This document shows positions 24,678 through 33,414 of a DNA stretch of 36,357 bases, one piece after another (within the stretch, counting starts at the first letter, position 1; each line of letters opens with the position of its first letter). A program made the position numbers and the translations under genes. The stretch is from the NCBI GenBank assembly GCA_003242955.1, contig QJPH01000513.1:1-36357 (forward strand), in the 5' to 3' direction. The notes under the pieces are model-generated. The model ran no database searches. It was not told the origin of the DNA and was given only the letters and a program-made list of their open reading frames with translations. Source of the stretch: Candidatus Methylumidiphilus alinenensis. Lineage in GTDB: Bacteria > Pseudomonadota > Gammaproteobacteria > Methylococcales > Methylococcaceae.

Positions 24678-25220
24678 ATGAAATTCTGTAGTGTCACTAC
24701 CCTGCCCGTAAGCAAAGCCATCCCTAGTTTGGTAAAAATTGGGTTGGTCGTGCTGATGTTTATGCCAGCCTCCTTTGTTGTCGCTGATAATACGCCTAAC
24801 ACGACGGCACCGGCTGCGGCAAAGCCTGAGACAACCGCCACCAACCCGGTCAAGCCGGCCCCTGTGACCAAACCGGCTTCATCAATCCCCGTGGCCAATG
24901 TGGCATCCAATCAAACCAAAACATCCTCTGCGTCCAGACTCAAGGCAAAGCCGGAATGTGTCCGTACCGGGCAACGGGTGATTGCCGCCCTGGCAAGGGA
25001 AGATTCAGGCGCTGCCAGCCAGTTTCACACCTTCTACGCGGCGTTCAGTTGTTCACCTGCGCACTTGGCCCAGGCGTTCGGATGTTTAGTCAATCTACAG
25101 ACAGCCAATCCTGGATTATCAAATCCTACACCGGAACAAGTGACTGAATGCTGGGATGAACCCACGGTGATCCCAAAGATAATCAAAACGCCCTCCGACA
25201 AACCGGCCACGTCACCGTAA
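24678..25220 (+). CDS. Exported protein with Pro/Ala/Thr-rich linker, unknown function
   Basis: This 180-residue protein starts at ATG 24678, with AAAGG about 10 bases upstream. The signal peptide is about residues 15-35 (SLVKIGLVVLMFMPASFVVA, cleaved before DN). A low-complexity linker rich in Pro, Ala, Thr and Lys follows (about 37-85). The small C-terminal part has four Cys: PECVRTGQRV, FSCSPAHLAQAFGC and VTECWDE. This suggests a compact disulfide-stabilised periplasmic domain on a flexible, perhaps wall-associated, tether. It lies between the two GH17 genes and may assist glucan export or assembly. No family is recognised. Confidence 0.65.
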   Translation: MKFCSVTTLPVSKAIPSLVKIGLVVLMFMPASFVVADNTPNTTAPAAAKPETTATNPVKPAPVTKPASSIPVANVASNQTKTSSASRLKAKPECVRTGQRVIAALAREDSGAASQFHTFYAAFSCSPAHLAQAFGCLVNLQTANPGLSNPTPEQVTECWDEPTVIPKIIKTPSDKPATSP

Positions 25221-25250
25221 AGTGAACTGCTCAAGGGATGGTATTCTTTC

Positions 25251-25454
25251 CAGCAATTCTCAGTTTGGGCCGAAACGATGCAAGTTGCCCGTCATTCTGG
25301 CATGGATGCCAGAATCCAGCGTCCAAGGATGGCAATCTGGCGGATAATGAAGGGCTTGTTCAAGCATGTTAGCAGCGACAAGTTACCGTCCATGGCCTGG
25401 ATTTCGGCATCCATGCCGAAATGACGGGGTTTCGTGCCAAACTGAGAATTGATG
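25251..25454. mobile_element. MITE-like element gamma, copy 1, with target duplication
   Basis: This 204-bp element starts CAGCAATTCTCAGTTTGG and ends CCAAACTGAGAATTGATG. The flanks are TATTCTTTC (25242-25250) and CATTCTTTC (25455-25463), an 8 of 9 match that reads as a target duplication. The interior has two Y-shaped palindromes (GTCATTCTGGCATGGATGCC type and GGCATCCATGCCGAAATGAC type). It sits in the leader of the NdvB-like gene, whose start is about 75 bases downstream. Confidence 0.72.
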
Positions 25455-25529
25455 CATTCTTTCGCAGCTTGCCGCAAGGTTTCAGCACCATGATTCTTGA
25501 TACTTCCACCTTATAAACCGCTATTTACT

Positions 25530-28205
25530 ATGCGCCTAATCGTTTTGATTTCCACGCTGATTGCCGCTTTTGCACAATATGCCGTTTGGTATGTGGCGCA
25601 GCAAGTGGCCGAACCGCCCGATATTACCGGCAGGATCGCTTCTCTTTCGCTTGCCTATGAGCCTTCCCATCCTCCGTTTAAGGGGACCGAGAAAAGCATC
25701 GGGGAAATTGACCAAGATTTAAAAATGGTCGCTGATGTCGCCAAAAAAGTGCGAATTTACACGTCAATTGGCAGTGCGGCTGAAATTCCCAAGTTAGCCC
25801 AAAAATACAATCTCGATGTCAGTTTGGGGGTTTGGTTGAATGATGTGCGTGATGCCGTCGGCAATGTGGACCAAAACCTCAAGGAAGCCAACCAAAAAGA
25901 AATGGAATCGGCAATCAAGCTGGCGCGTGAAAACTGGAATGTCCGTGAATTAATCGTCGGCAACGAGGTTATGCTGCGGACGCGTATGGAATACCCTGAC
26001 GTGGCCGAGACCGAAGGGGGGAAATTAAAATTGTCCCCAGAGGCCCAGTTGCGTTTGAACGACTTGGTGGAATACATCCGTCAGGCCAAAACACAAAGTG
26101 CCAAACAGGTGACTACCAGCGAAGGCTGGAGCGAATGGGTGTTCATTCCCGAATTGGTCAAGGAGGTGGACTTCATCACCACCCACAACCTGCCATTCTG
26201 GGAAGAGATAGGCGCTGAAAACGCCGTCGATTATGCGCTGGAAAAATATGATTTGCTGCGTAAGATGTATCCTGGCAAACGAATTCTTATCGGTGAGTTC
26301 GGTTGGCCTAGCCAGGGTTATAACCGCTTGAAGGCGATTCCGAATCCATTGAAGCAAGCCGAGGTCGTGCGGGAATTCTTGCGTGAAGCCGGACGGCGTG
26401 GGATAGACTACAACATCGTCGAAGCTTTCGACCAGCCTTGGAAAAGTTTTGAAGGCAGTAATGCCGGACCCTATTGGGGGCTTTACGATGTCAACCGTAC
26501 ACCTAAGTTCCCATTAAGCGGTCCGGTTAATCAGACTCGAATCGAGTTGGCATACGGCGGCATCTTAATCGGGACGATTATTGCCGCGTGGGGATTGAGA
26601 CGGAGGCGTCCAACGTTCGGACATGCATTAGCCTACGCCTTGGCTGCCAACGCGCTGGGAGCGGGCTTAATCTCCGCTGCGTTTTATCCATTGGATTATT
26701 ACCTGAATCCTGGCTTGTGGGTCATGTGGGGCATCGGTTTCTTGATGATGCTGCCATTGGCTGTCATCACCTTGGCGAAGGTTAATGAAATCGCCGAGGT
26801 GATGCTAGGCCACGAGCCTGTTCGGCTGATTGAGCTTGGAAAAAACTACCAGGTTTTACCCTACCCTGCACCGTTGGTCTCCATCCATGTGCCGGCTTAC
26901 AAGGAACAACCGGATATGTACATGGCGACCTTGGACAGCATGGCCGCTTTGGATTATCCGAACTTCGAGGTTCTAGCCATTGTCAACAACACCCCGGAGG
27001 AGCATTTCTGGAAACCCATCGAAGAACATTGTCGAAAGCTGGGGCCGCGATTTAAGTTTGTCTACCTGCCCAAAGTGTCTGGCTTTAAGGCGGGTGCGCT
27101 GAATCTGGCACTCAAGGACATGGACCCCGATGCGGCGGTTATTGCAGCCGTCGATGCCGATTACCAAGTGGACCCCGATTGGCTTAAAGATTTGGTGCCT
27201 TGGTTCAACGACCCTCAAGTGGCGATTATCCAAGCACCGCAAGACCATCGCGATGGCCACGAAAACCTGCTAAAAACCATCATGAACGCGGAATATGCCG
27301 GCTTTTTCGACATCGGCATGGTGCAGCGCAACGAGGACAACGCCATCATCGCCCATGGCACCATGCTGATGGTGAAGCGTTCTGCCTTCGACGAGGCGGG
27401 CGGCTGGGCCACCGACACCATTGTGGAAGACACCGAACTGGGCTTACGCCTGCTGACCCGTGGCTTTCACGCCCATTACACCCGCAAGCGTTATGGATGG
27501 GGCTTGCTTCCAGATACCTTCCTGGCCTTCAAAACCCAACGCCACCGTTGGGCTTACGGGGCGATGCAAATCATCCGCAAGCATTGGCGTCACATGCTGC
27601 CAAAATCCAAGACATTGACGCCGCAGCAGAAGTACCATTTCGTCACGGGTTGGGCCTATTGGTTTTCCGATTGCGTAGGCACGGCTGTTTCGTTTTTGAA
27701 CCTCATATGGGTTCCATTGATCATCCAGTTCGATCTGGCTTATCCGGCGGTCGCGCTGACCGTGCCGGTGCTGACCGCTGTGTTCGTGAACATTGTCCAC
27801 GCCTGGATGTTGTATAGCCGAAGGGTGCAAATCCCCAAGAAACAAATCATCGGCGCGGCATTGGCTGCGATGAGCTTGCAATTCACCGTGTCAAAGGCTG
27901 TGGTCGAAGGCATGATCCGTGACGGTTTGGCTTTCAAGCGCACGGAAAAGGGTGGCCTAGTCAAAAAGAAAAAAGCCGACCGGCCCGCGCAGACAGAAAC
28001 CATCATGGGCATCTTACTCTTGTCCGGTGCGGTATGGTTGTGGATGGCGAATAAGTTCGATGTCTACGAACAGAACCTGTTTGCGTTGACGGTGTTGATT
28101 CAAAGCATCCCCTTCCTTTGCACCACCGCAATGAGCTTGATCGAAGAAATCCAGAATTGGAAGGCTGCCCGTGCGGAGTCGGTGGATGGCAAAGTTGAAA
28201 AATAA
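25530..28205 (+). CDS. ndvB: NdvB-like beta-glucan synthase: GH17 domain fused to GT2 glycosyltransferase
   Basis: This 891-residue inner-membrane protein starts at ATG 25530; TTG 25497 opens the same frame but is unlikely. A signal anchor (1-20) is followed by a GH17 domain (about 35-330) with catalytic Glu146 in IVGNEVMLR and Glu256 in LIGEFGWPS. Membrane segments lie at about 340-357, 367-386 and 396-416. The cytoplasmic GT2 domain (about 448-700) has VPAYKEQ, VDADY (541-545), the IVEDTELG base (631-638) and QRHRW (670-674), as in processive synthases. At least four more membrane segments follow. NdvB-type proteins polymerise UDP-glucose into beta-1,3-linked, often cyclic or branched, periplasmic glucans. 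The separate GH17 protein at 22786 likely modifies the product. No strong Shine-Dalgarno is visible, and element gamma lies in the upstream region. Confidence 0.88.
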   Translation: MRLIVLISTLIAAFAQYAVWYVAQQVAEPPDITGRIASLSLAYEPSHPPFKGTEKSIGEIDQDLKMVADVAKKVRIYTSIGSAAEIPKLAQKYNLDVSLGVWLNDVRDAVGNVDQNLKEANQKEMESAIKLARENWNVRELIVGNEVMLRTRMEYPDVAETEGGKLKLSPEAQLRLNDLVEYIRQAKTQSAKQVTTSEGWSEWVFIPELVKEVDFITTHNLPFWEEIGAENAVDYALEKYDLLRKMYPGKRILIGEFGWPSQGYNRLKAIPNPLKQAEVVREFLREAGRRGIDYNIVEAFDQPWKSFEGSNAGPYWGLYDVNRTPKFPLSGPVNQTRIELAYGGILIGTIIAAWGLRRRRPTFGHALAYALAANALGAGLISAAFYPLDYYLNPGLWVMWGIGFLMMLPLAVITLAKVNEIAEVMLGHEPVRLIELGKNYQVLPYPAPLVSIHVPAYKEQPDMYMATLDSMAALDYPNFEVLAIVNNTPEEHFWKPIEEHCRKLGPRFKFVYLPKVSGFKAGALNLALKDMDPDAAVIAAVDADYQVDPDWLKDLVPWFNDPQVAIIQAPQDHRDGHENLLKTIMNAEYAGFFDIGMVQRNEDNAIIAHGTMLMVKRSAFDEAGGWATDTIVEDTELGLRLLTRGFHAHYTRKRYGWGLLPDTFLAFKTQRHRWAYGAMQIIRKHWRHMLPKSKTLTPQQKYHFVTGWAYWFSDCVGTAVSFLNLIWVPLIIQFDLAYPAVALTVPVLTAVFVNIVHAWMLYSRRVQIPKKQIIGAALAAMSLQFTVSKAVVEGMIRDGLAFKRTEKGGLVKKKKADRPAQTETIMGILLLSGAVWLWMANKFDVYEQNLFALTVLIQSIPFLCTTAMSLIEEIQNWKAARAESVDGKVEK

Positions 28206-28719
28206 ACATATCATGGCTTTACCAGCCAGCTTGCCGTGGGGTAAGCTTGGAGTTTAACCATTCAGGGGCAGCGCCGCAAAATCCCCAAATTGCCACCTGA
28301 TGAGGAAGGCTTTTCAGCTAAACCGAATTGTGCGATTGCGACTAGGTGTTACGATATCGATGAACAATCTTGTTAATCAGGATGTTCAATGGGGAAGATG
28401 TCACTGACTAAATTGGTCGAAAACTTCCCCATAGCTTGCTTATCGAAATCGGCTAATCGCGGACTGCTGCGTTACCGTTGTGAGTGACAGCACTAAAATG
28501 GATAGCTGCCTGCCTGACAGTTTAGCTATGTATGCTTGGTTACAAGACCTGACCCTGTGCTGTGGTCTGAAGGTTTGTAATATTGCATTAATTAATTCCG
28601 TGGAGGCAGTAATTTTGCGATGATTAGAAAGGGTCATTGGGTGTATTGGGTTGCAAAATGCGGCAATCCAGTTTACGCTGATGTGGTTGATTTTTTTATT
28701 TTATAAACACATTATATCT
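28206..28719. other. Gene-free interval before the AT-rich island
   Basis: No gene is supported here. A weak inverted repeat, ATGGGGAAG ... CTTCCCCAT, with a long spacer lies near 28389-28431. The composition changes from GC-balanced to AT-rich around 28680-28720, marking the left edge of the island. An open frame from TTG 28651 extends the next gene upstream through a hydrophobic stretch, but ATG 28720 fits its family better. Confidence 0.5.
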
Positions 28720-29169
28720 ATGGAAGACTTCGCAGGTGCTTATTTAGCAAGAAAAAAAGATATTTTTGCGTTACCTAATGATCAAAATCATACAATTGCT
28801 ATTTTTCATTTGGGCGGGATAGCGGTTGAATGTCGCCTAAAATCGTTATTGCTTGATTATCATAAAATTAACAAATTTGCTGAAATCAGCAACCGTCCTA
28901 AAGACCCAATGTATAACCAACTCGTTATTAATCCAGGTCATGGATTATCGATAGCTCTCAAACGCATGTCTGATTTTTACAAAAAAGCAAAATCAGACTC
29001 TCAGTTATTAAAACATCTTCAAACTATCCTTTACCCGTTAGGTTCAACTGAGGTTGATTACATTAGCTTACGCTATATTCCACAAACTACTCAATCACAA
29101 GAAGATTGGCAAAAAAGTTTTGATTATGTGTGTGGTTGGCTAGAAAAAAACGAGAAAACAATCGTATGA
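28720..29169 (+). CDS. HEPN-like protein, first gene of a candidate conflict system
   Basis: This 149-residue protein (MEDFAGAYLARKKDIF) has HLGGIAVECRLKSLLL at about 34-49, close to the AVECxLKA helix of HEPN nucleotidyltransferase-associated proteins. SLRYIP near 116 and the final helix SQEDWQKSFDYVCGWLEK match the end of that fold. I see no R-x4-6-H catalytic motif, so it may be a non-nuclease HEPN, perhaps an inhibitory or scaffolding partner. The stop overlaps the next ATG (ATGA, 29166-29169), implying fixed stoichiometry with the large NTPase. It is strongly AT-rich. An alternative upstream start (28681) would add a hydrophobic segment. The fold is inferred from pattern only. Confidence 0.6.
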   Translation: MEDFAGAYLARKKDIFALPNDQNHTIAIFHLGGIAVECRLKSLLLDYHKINKFAEISNRPKDPMYNQLVINPGHGLSIALKRMSDFYKKAKSDSQLLKHLQTILYPLGSTEVDYISLRYIPQTTQSQEDWQKSFDYVCGWLEKNEKTIV

Positions 29170-31838
29170 AAGCCGCTATACAATTACGCAAAGCATTAAA
29201 TCAAAAGTTCCCTAAACAATTTGAATTGGATATTGGTGAAGGCAGTTTTGTTTTACTAACCATTATTTCAAATCAATTTGAAAAATTGACTCGAAAAGAA
29301 CGCTTAGAACAAGTTGAACCATTAATTAATAACGCAGGTTTAACCCCAGGCATTATTGAGCTTTATACACCTGAAGAAGCTACTAACGAAGGCGTTACTC
29401 TTCAAACAAAAGATGATACATTTCCTTTATCATGGCAAGATGCTGCGGCAATGTTATCTGCGGGAAAAACCTCATTCGCTAAACCCCCTAAACATCCTAT
29501 TAAGCGCATAGTATTTTACTCTTATAAAGGTGGCGTTGGACGGACGACCGCGTTAATTCAAACGGCTTTTCAATTGGCAAGACAAGGTAAGCGCGTTGTT
29601 TTAGTGGATATGGATGTAGAAGCCCCTGGATTACAAGCTTTATTACCATCTATAGGTAAACCGGTTGATGAAGGTTTGATTGATTATTTATGGGAGCGTC
29701 AAACGTGTTTTTTTGATGAACATCATCAGCCTAAAATTGAATTAACCAACATTATTTATAGTATTAAAGATAGCCAATCACGCCGTGATTTATTTATTGT
29801 CCCTGCCGGAAAAATAGGGCAACGCTATCTTCAACGTTTATCTATTTTATCTACTACGCATTTATTTTCTGAAACTACCGACCCTTGGTATCAATTTGAA
29901 GAGGAGCTTTGGAATCAATATCAACCAGATATTATGCTAATTGATGCACGAACAGGGCTTAATGAATGGGGAGGATTGTCTTTATTACGACTCGCTGAGG
30001 AAGCTTTTTTCGTTTTATACCCAAGCCAACAAAATGCAGAAGGTGTCTGTTTTATAAGGGATATATTAAAAGAGCTAAATGGTGTTCAAGCTAAACTGGT
30101 GCTATCTTCTATTCCAGAAGGTGCTATTGGACGTTCTTTAGTAGAAAAAATTGAACCTTATTTAAATCTTGACGTAATAATATCAGAAGGAGAGGAAATC
30201 AAAGAAGATGTAATTAGAATTCCTTATCTTCCTGATATTGCAGCCAGCTATCAGTTTCCAGTTGAGAATGCTCTAACTTGGTATACACCCTTAGTCAATG
30301 TTTTGCTTGAAGTCAGTGGCATTGAAAAAATAAAAGAGGTGTTGGCTGAATCTGACCGTTTAGAGCTTATTAGATCATTAAACTTTCCAGAACGTAACGC
30401 AGCCAGTATTTTAGACACGGATTTTGACGCAATTTTTCAAAAAACAGCCGATTTTGACCGCTGTTTAGAAGACCAAGTATGGGTTATTCGCGGAAGAAAA
30501 GGTACTGGTAAATCAACTCTCTACACTTTATTTACGCAACACAGAGAAAATGCCGAAAAACGCTCGCGTGGTCGCTTGGTTAATGTGGAGATTATTTCAG
30601 GGCATGGCGTTAGCAATAGCTTTAAACCTAATGCGGATGTTTTTTCAGATATTCAAAAAAAAATTAATGCCGATGATACAGATTGGTTATCGCTATGGCG
30701 TGCTTATGCAGTTATTCGACTGTATCAATCTTGTCCTGAATTTAGCGATATTATCAAAAAAGCAAAATTATCTGGCTTATACTCTCGCTTACAATACAAC
30801 TTTAATACCACTGAATACACCGTATGGGAATCTAAACATACTGCTAAATTATTAGAATTTGTAACTGATATAAAACTCAATGGCTTGTGTCGAGATGCTA
30901 TCACACATTTAAATAGCAACTTAAAAACGAAAAATCAAAAAATATGGCTGCTTTATGATGATTTAGACCAAGATATTAAAGAAAATACACCTTGGCAAAA
31001 AGAAGCACTCGGTGGATTGATGCGTTTAATTTATGACACCAACAATAACAGTTTGTATCAAATCCGTTTTAAAGTTTTTTTGCGCGAAGATATTTGGAGT
31101 AATTTAATTTTCACGAACAAAAGTCATTTTGGTGATGCAAGAACGTTGCTTTTACAATGGGGAACTGAAGATTTTTTCCGATTAGCTTATCGTTTAGCGA
31201 TTGGAGGGTCGGAAAAATTTAGAAGTCTTGCTAATCGAATGGCTCCTTTAGTCGAGAACACATTAGATGAAAGTAATGAAGAATCCTTGCGTCAACTCTT
31301 ATCTCCCTTATGGGGCTTACGTCGTCAAAAAATTCAAAATGCTTACGTTTCAACATGGGTTTATTCTCGCTTAACAGATTCAAGTGGAAATACTTATCCA
31401 CGTTCATTAACTATATTATTAAGTAGAGCTAAAGAAGTTGAGTTACAACAACCTCAAGGAAAGTCAGCACCTAATGACCATTTACTACGTTGGAACTCTC
31501 TTACCAAGGGTTTAGAAGCTGCTTCCATAGAACGGTGTGATGCTATTAAAAATGAATATCCTGAGTTATCTGAATTTTTTAATAACATTGGTGATTTGGG
31601 GTCTTTATTTAGCGAGAAGCAATTAAAAGATTTTTGGCAAAAATCAACGCAATTGCACACACAATTTGATGCTTTTGATACGTTTTTGAAGCGCTTAAAA
31701 GATATTGGTATGCTACAAGATAAAAAATACTCTCAAAAATATAATTACGCCATTGCCAATATTTACATAGATGGCTTTAATATAAGGACAATGGGGCAAA
31801 AAAATAACAGCGCGCAAGTTCCGATTAGCGATGCGTAA
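29166..31838 (+). CDS. Large fusion NTPase: BolA-like N-terminus, ParA-type KGGVGRT ATPase, second P-loop NTPase
   Basis: This 890-residue protein begins at ATG 29166. Residues 1-75 resemble a BolA/KH-type alpha-beta fold (VLLTIISNQFEKLTRKERLE, ending GIIELYTPEEA). Residues 113-385 are a ParA/MinD-like (SIMIBI) ATPase: deviant Walker A YSYKGGVGRTT (118-128, signature Lys121), VLVDMDVEAPG (145-155), IMLIDARTGLNEWGG (257-270). Residues 405-760 hold a second NTPase: Walker A RGRKGTGKST (442-451), Walker B WLLYDDLDQD (594-603), VFLREDIW (637-644), YPRSLTILLSRA (744-755). The C-terminus looks like a winged helix. It is coupled to the HEPN-like gene by a 4-base overlap. The last ten or so codons lie in DNA of different composition, so the native C-terminus may be altered. 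KGGVGRT ATPases recur in predicted bacterial conflict systems. The function here is unknown to me; defence is inferred. Confidence 0.8.
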   Translation: MKAAIQLRKALNQKFPKQFELDIGEGSFVLLTIISNQFEKLTRKERLEQVEPLINNAGLTPGIIELYTPEEATNEGVTLQTKDDTFPLSWQDAAAMLSAGKTSFAKPPKHPIKRIVFYSYKGGVGRTTALIQTAFQLARQGKRVVLVDMDVEAPGLQALLPSIGKPVDEGLIDYLWERQTCFFDEHHQPKIELTNIIYSIKDSQSRRDLFIVPAGKIGQRYLQRLSILSTTHLFSETTDPWYQFEEELWNQYQPDIMLIDARTGLNEWGGLSLLRLAEEAFFVLYPSQQNAEGVCFIRDILKELNGVQAKLVLSSIPEGAIGRSLVEKIEPYLNLDVIISEGEEIKEDVIRIPYLPDIAASYQFPVENALTWYTPLVNVLLEVSGIEKIKEVLAESDRLELIRSLNFPERNAASILDTDFDAIFQKTADFDRCLEDQVWVIRGRKGTGKSTLYTLFTQHRENAEKRSRGRLVNVEIISGHGVSNSFKPNADVFSDIQKKINADDTDWLSLWRAYAVIRLYQSCPEFSDIIKKAKLSGLYSRLQYNFNTTEYTVWESKHTAKLLEFVTDIKLNGLCRDAITHLNSNLKTKNQKIWLLYDDLDQDIKENTPWQKEALGGLMRLIYDTNNNSLYQIRFKVFLREDIWSNLIFTNKSHFGDARTLLLQWGTEDFFRLAYRLAIGGSEKFRSLANRMAPLVENTLDESNEESLRQLLSPLWGLRRQKIQNAYVSTWVYSRLTDSSGNTYPRSLTILLSRAKEVELQQPQGKSAPNDHLLRWNSLTKGLEAASIERCDAIKNEYPELSEFFNNIGDLGSLFSEKQLKDFWQKSTQLHTQFDAFDTFLKRLKDIGMLQDKKYSQKYNYAIANIYIDGFNIRTMGQKNNSAQVPISDA

Positions 31839-32028
31839 CTGAGGAATGCTGACTTTGAAATGTGAGGTTATGCAAGCTAATTGCACCGCAGCAGGTTCTT
31901 GGTCCGCCGATAAGTCCTTAAAGCGCATTCGTAAGGAGCAATAGCGGTTCCGCAGCGTATAGCGCAGTATGTTGAAACCGACTTTGGTGAACGAAATTGG
32001 GCTTTGAATCATTCGGCGCAATACGGTG
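31839..32028. other. Right edge of the AT-rich island, REP-like junction
   Basis: GC content rises abruptly near 31800. CCGATTAGCGATGCGTAAC (31822-31840), which includes the last codons of the NTPase, resembles the GGTTAGCG...GTAACC repeat type seen inside element epsilon. No gene is supported. A minus-strand frame here reads across the junction and into the NTPase gene, and was rejected. Confidence 0.45.
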
Positions 32029-33153
32029 TTACGTCATAACGATTTCGTAGCCACTGCTCCTCCCGCCCTTGCCAGTCGGCTTGAGGCAAGCTTTTTCAAC
32101 TAATTCAGAAAGTTCCCGGTAAGCTGTGGAACGGCTGGTTTTGGTCAGGCTCATGTACTTGCGTGTGTTGATACCGCCTTTAAAGCCATCCAGACCGGCA
32201 TCAAGCATGCGGTTTAACACTTTGCGCTGGCGTTCGTTAAGGTCCGTAGCCTGATGCCGCAGCCAGAATCGAGCCTTCGCCAAAGTGTCGTCCACCGTCT
32301 TTTCCGCCGCCGTAGCCGAGGCTGTGACTTGTGCCAAAAACCACGCCAGCCAGGCGGTGACATCCATGCCACCGCGTTGTGTGCGTTCAAGAATGTTGTA
32401 GTAACTCTCCCGCTCACGCAGGATTTGTGCTGACAGGCTGAAAAAGCGCAACGGTTGACGCTCATCTTGAGACAGGGCCATGTCGGTGATGGCGCGGGCC
32501 AGCCGTCCGTTGCCGTCTTCAAAAGGATGGAGCGTCACGAACCATAAGTGCGCAATACCCGCACGGATTAACCCGTTCAAGTCAGTCGGCGATGCATTGA
32601 ACCAAGCCAGGAAGCGATCCAGTCCTTCTTCAAGCCCTTCACGCGGCGGCGAGGTGAAATGGACATGTTCGTGGCCGATGCGCCCAGAAACGACCTGCAT
32701 CGGTTCCTCGCCGCGCAGAGTGCCGATCAAAATCTTATGCAATCCCGAGTAGCCCGTGGGAAATAAGCTTGCCTGCCAGCCAAACAAGCGTTCTGCCGTC
32801 AGCGGCGAGTCGTATTGGCGGGTGGCATCCAGAAGAACCTCGACCAAGCCATCGACAGCGCGTGGCGGGTCAGGCAGGCCAGTGGAAGGCAAACCGAGAT
32901 GGCGTGCCACCGATGACCGAACCGCATCGAAGTCCAATCGCTCGCCCTCAATCGCGCTGGTGGTAACCCCGTTCTCCGCCAAAATGGTGGCGACGGCCTC
33001 CAAAGACAGTTTGGCATCAAGCAGTTGGGTGACACCGAGAACCTTCCCTTGGGCCAGCCGCGCACACGCTAGTGCCTGGGCAAGCACACCCTGGTCCCAG
33101 CGGAAATGCGGCCAGTCAGATTGTTGCCAGACCCACGTTTTAGGCAATTGCAT
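32029..33153 (-). CDS. Fic family protein (DUF4172-type N-terminus), putative AMP transferase
   Basis: This 374-residue protein has an intact Fic active site HPFEDGNGRLAR at 209-220 (catalytic His209, Asp212, Arg217/Arg220). The upstream inhibitory motif TSAIEG (65-70) fits [S/T]xxxE[G/N], placing it in the class with an N-terminal autoinhibitory helix. The flap region (about 155-170: SGRIGHEHVHFTSPP) is typical. The N-terminal region (WVWQQSDWPHFRWD) is the DUF4172 start. A C-terminal winged helix (about 310-374) could bind DNA. Fic enzymes modify target proteins, usually by AMPylation, with roles as toxins or regulators; the target is unknown. It has GC-rich codon use unlike the adjacent AT-rich island, and the opposite strand. 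Genes of this kind are often found near defence loci. Confidence 0.9.
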   Translation of the reverse strand: MQLPKTWVWQQSDWPHFRWDQGVLAQALACARLAQGKVLGVTQLLDAKLSLEAVATILAENGVTTSAIEGERLDFDAVRSSVARHLGLPSTGLPDPPRAVDGLVEVLLDATRQYDSPLTAERLFGWQASLFPTGYSGLHKILIGTLRGEEPMQVVSGRIGHEHVHFTSPPREGLEEGLDRFLAWFNASPTDLNGLIRAGIAHLWFVTLHPFEDGNGRLARAITDMALSQDERQPLRFFSLSAQILRERESYYNILERTQRGGMDVTAWLAWFLAQVTASATAAEKTVDDTLAKARFWLRHQATDLNERQRKVLNRMLDAGLDGFKGGINTRKYMSLTKTSRSTAYRELSELVEKACLKPTGKGGRSSGYEIVMT

Positions 33154-33250
33154 GTCTTATACGCTCTAAATTATGAAGCGATTATGGCTGTTAAACGCTC
33201 CAACTGCAAGCTCTGACATTTCGTCCAGTGTTGCTGGGTCAGAAGCATGA

Positions 33251-33414
33251 CAGCAATTCTCATTTTGGCAAAGTTTGTAAGGCGGGTTTGGAACCCGCCC
33301 CTACGTAGGTAATTTAATCTTGAATTATCAATGCATTATGAGCAGGATGCGGAATGTCGATTCGTAGTGGCGGGTTCCAAACCCGCCCGGTTTTCTTCAA
33401 AATGAGAATTGCTG
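33251..33414. mobile_element. MITE-like element gamma, copy 2, with 9-bp target duplication
   Basis: This 164-bp element has perfect 17-bp terminal inverted repeats (33251-33267 CAGCAATTCTCATTTTG; 33398-33414 its complement). It is flanked by a perfect 9-bp direct repeat, GAAGCATGA (33242-33250 and 33415-33423). The inside holds an inverted pair of GGCGGGTTTGGAACCCGCC-type palindromes (33281-33300 and 33368-33388). No coding sequence is present. The ends are shared with gamma copy 1 and with 12064-12080, but the interior differs from copy 1. The interval from here to 33639 also holds a degenerate GTTCCCAAGG repeat (33450-33490) and no credible gene. Confidence 0.85.

Noticed and set aside
31713-32021. 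Minus-strand frame of 102 codons at the island edge
   Set aside because: It needs a TTG start and reads through the composition junction into the antisense of the NTPase gene. Its transposase-like look could not be tied to any motif.
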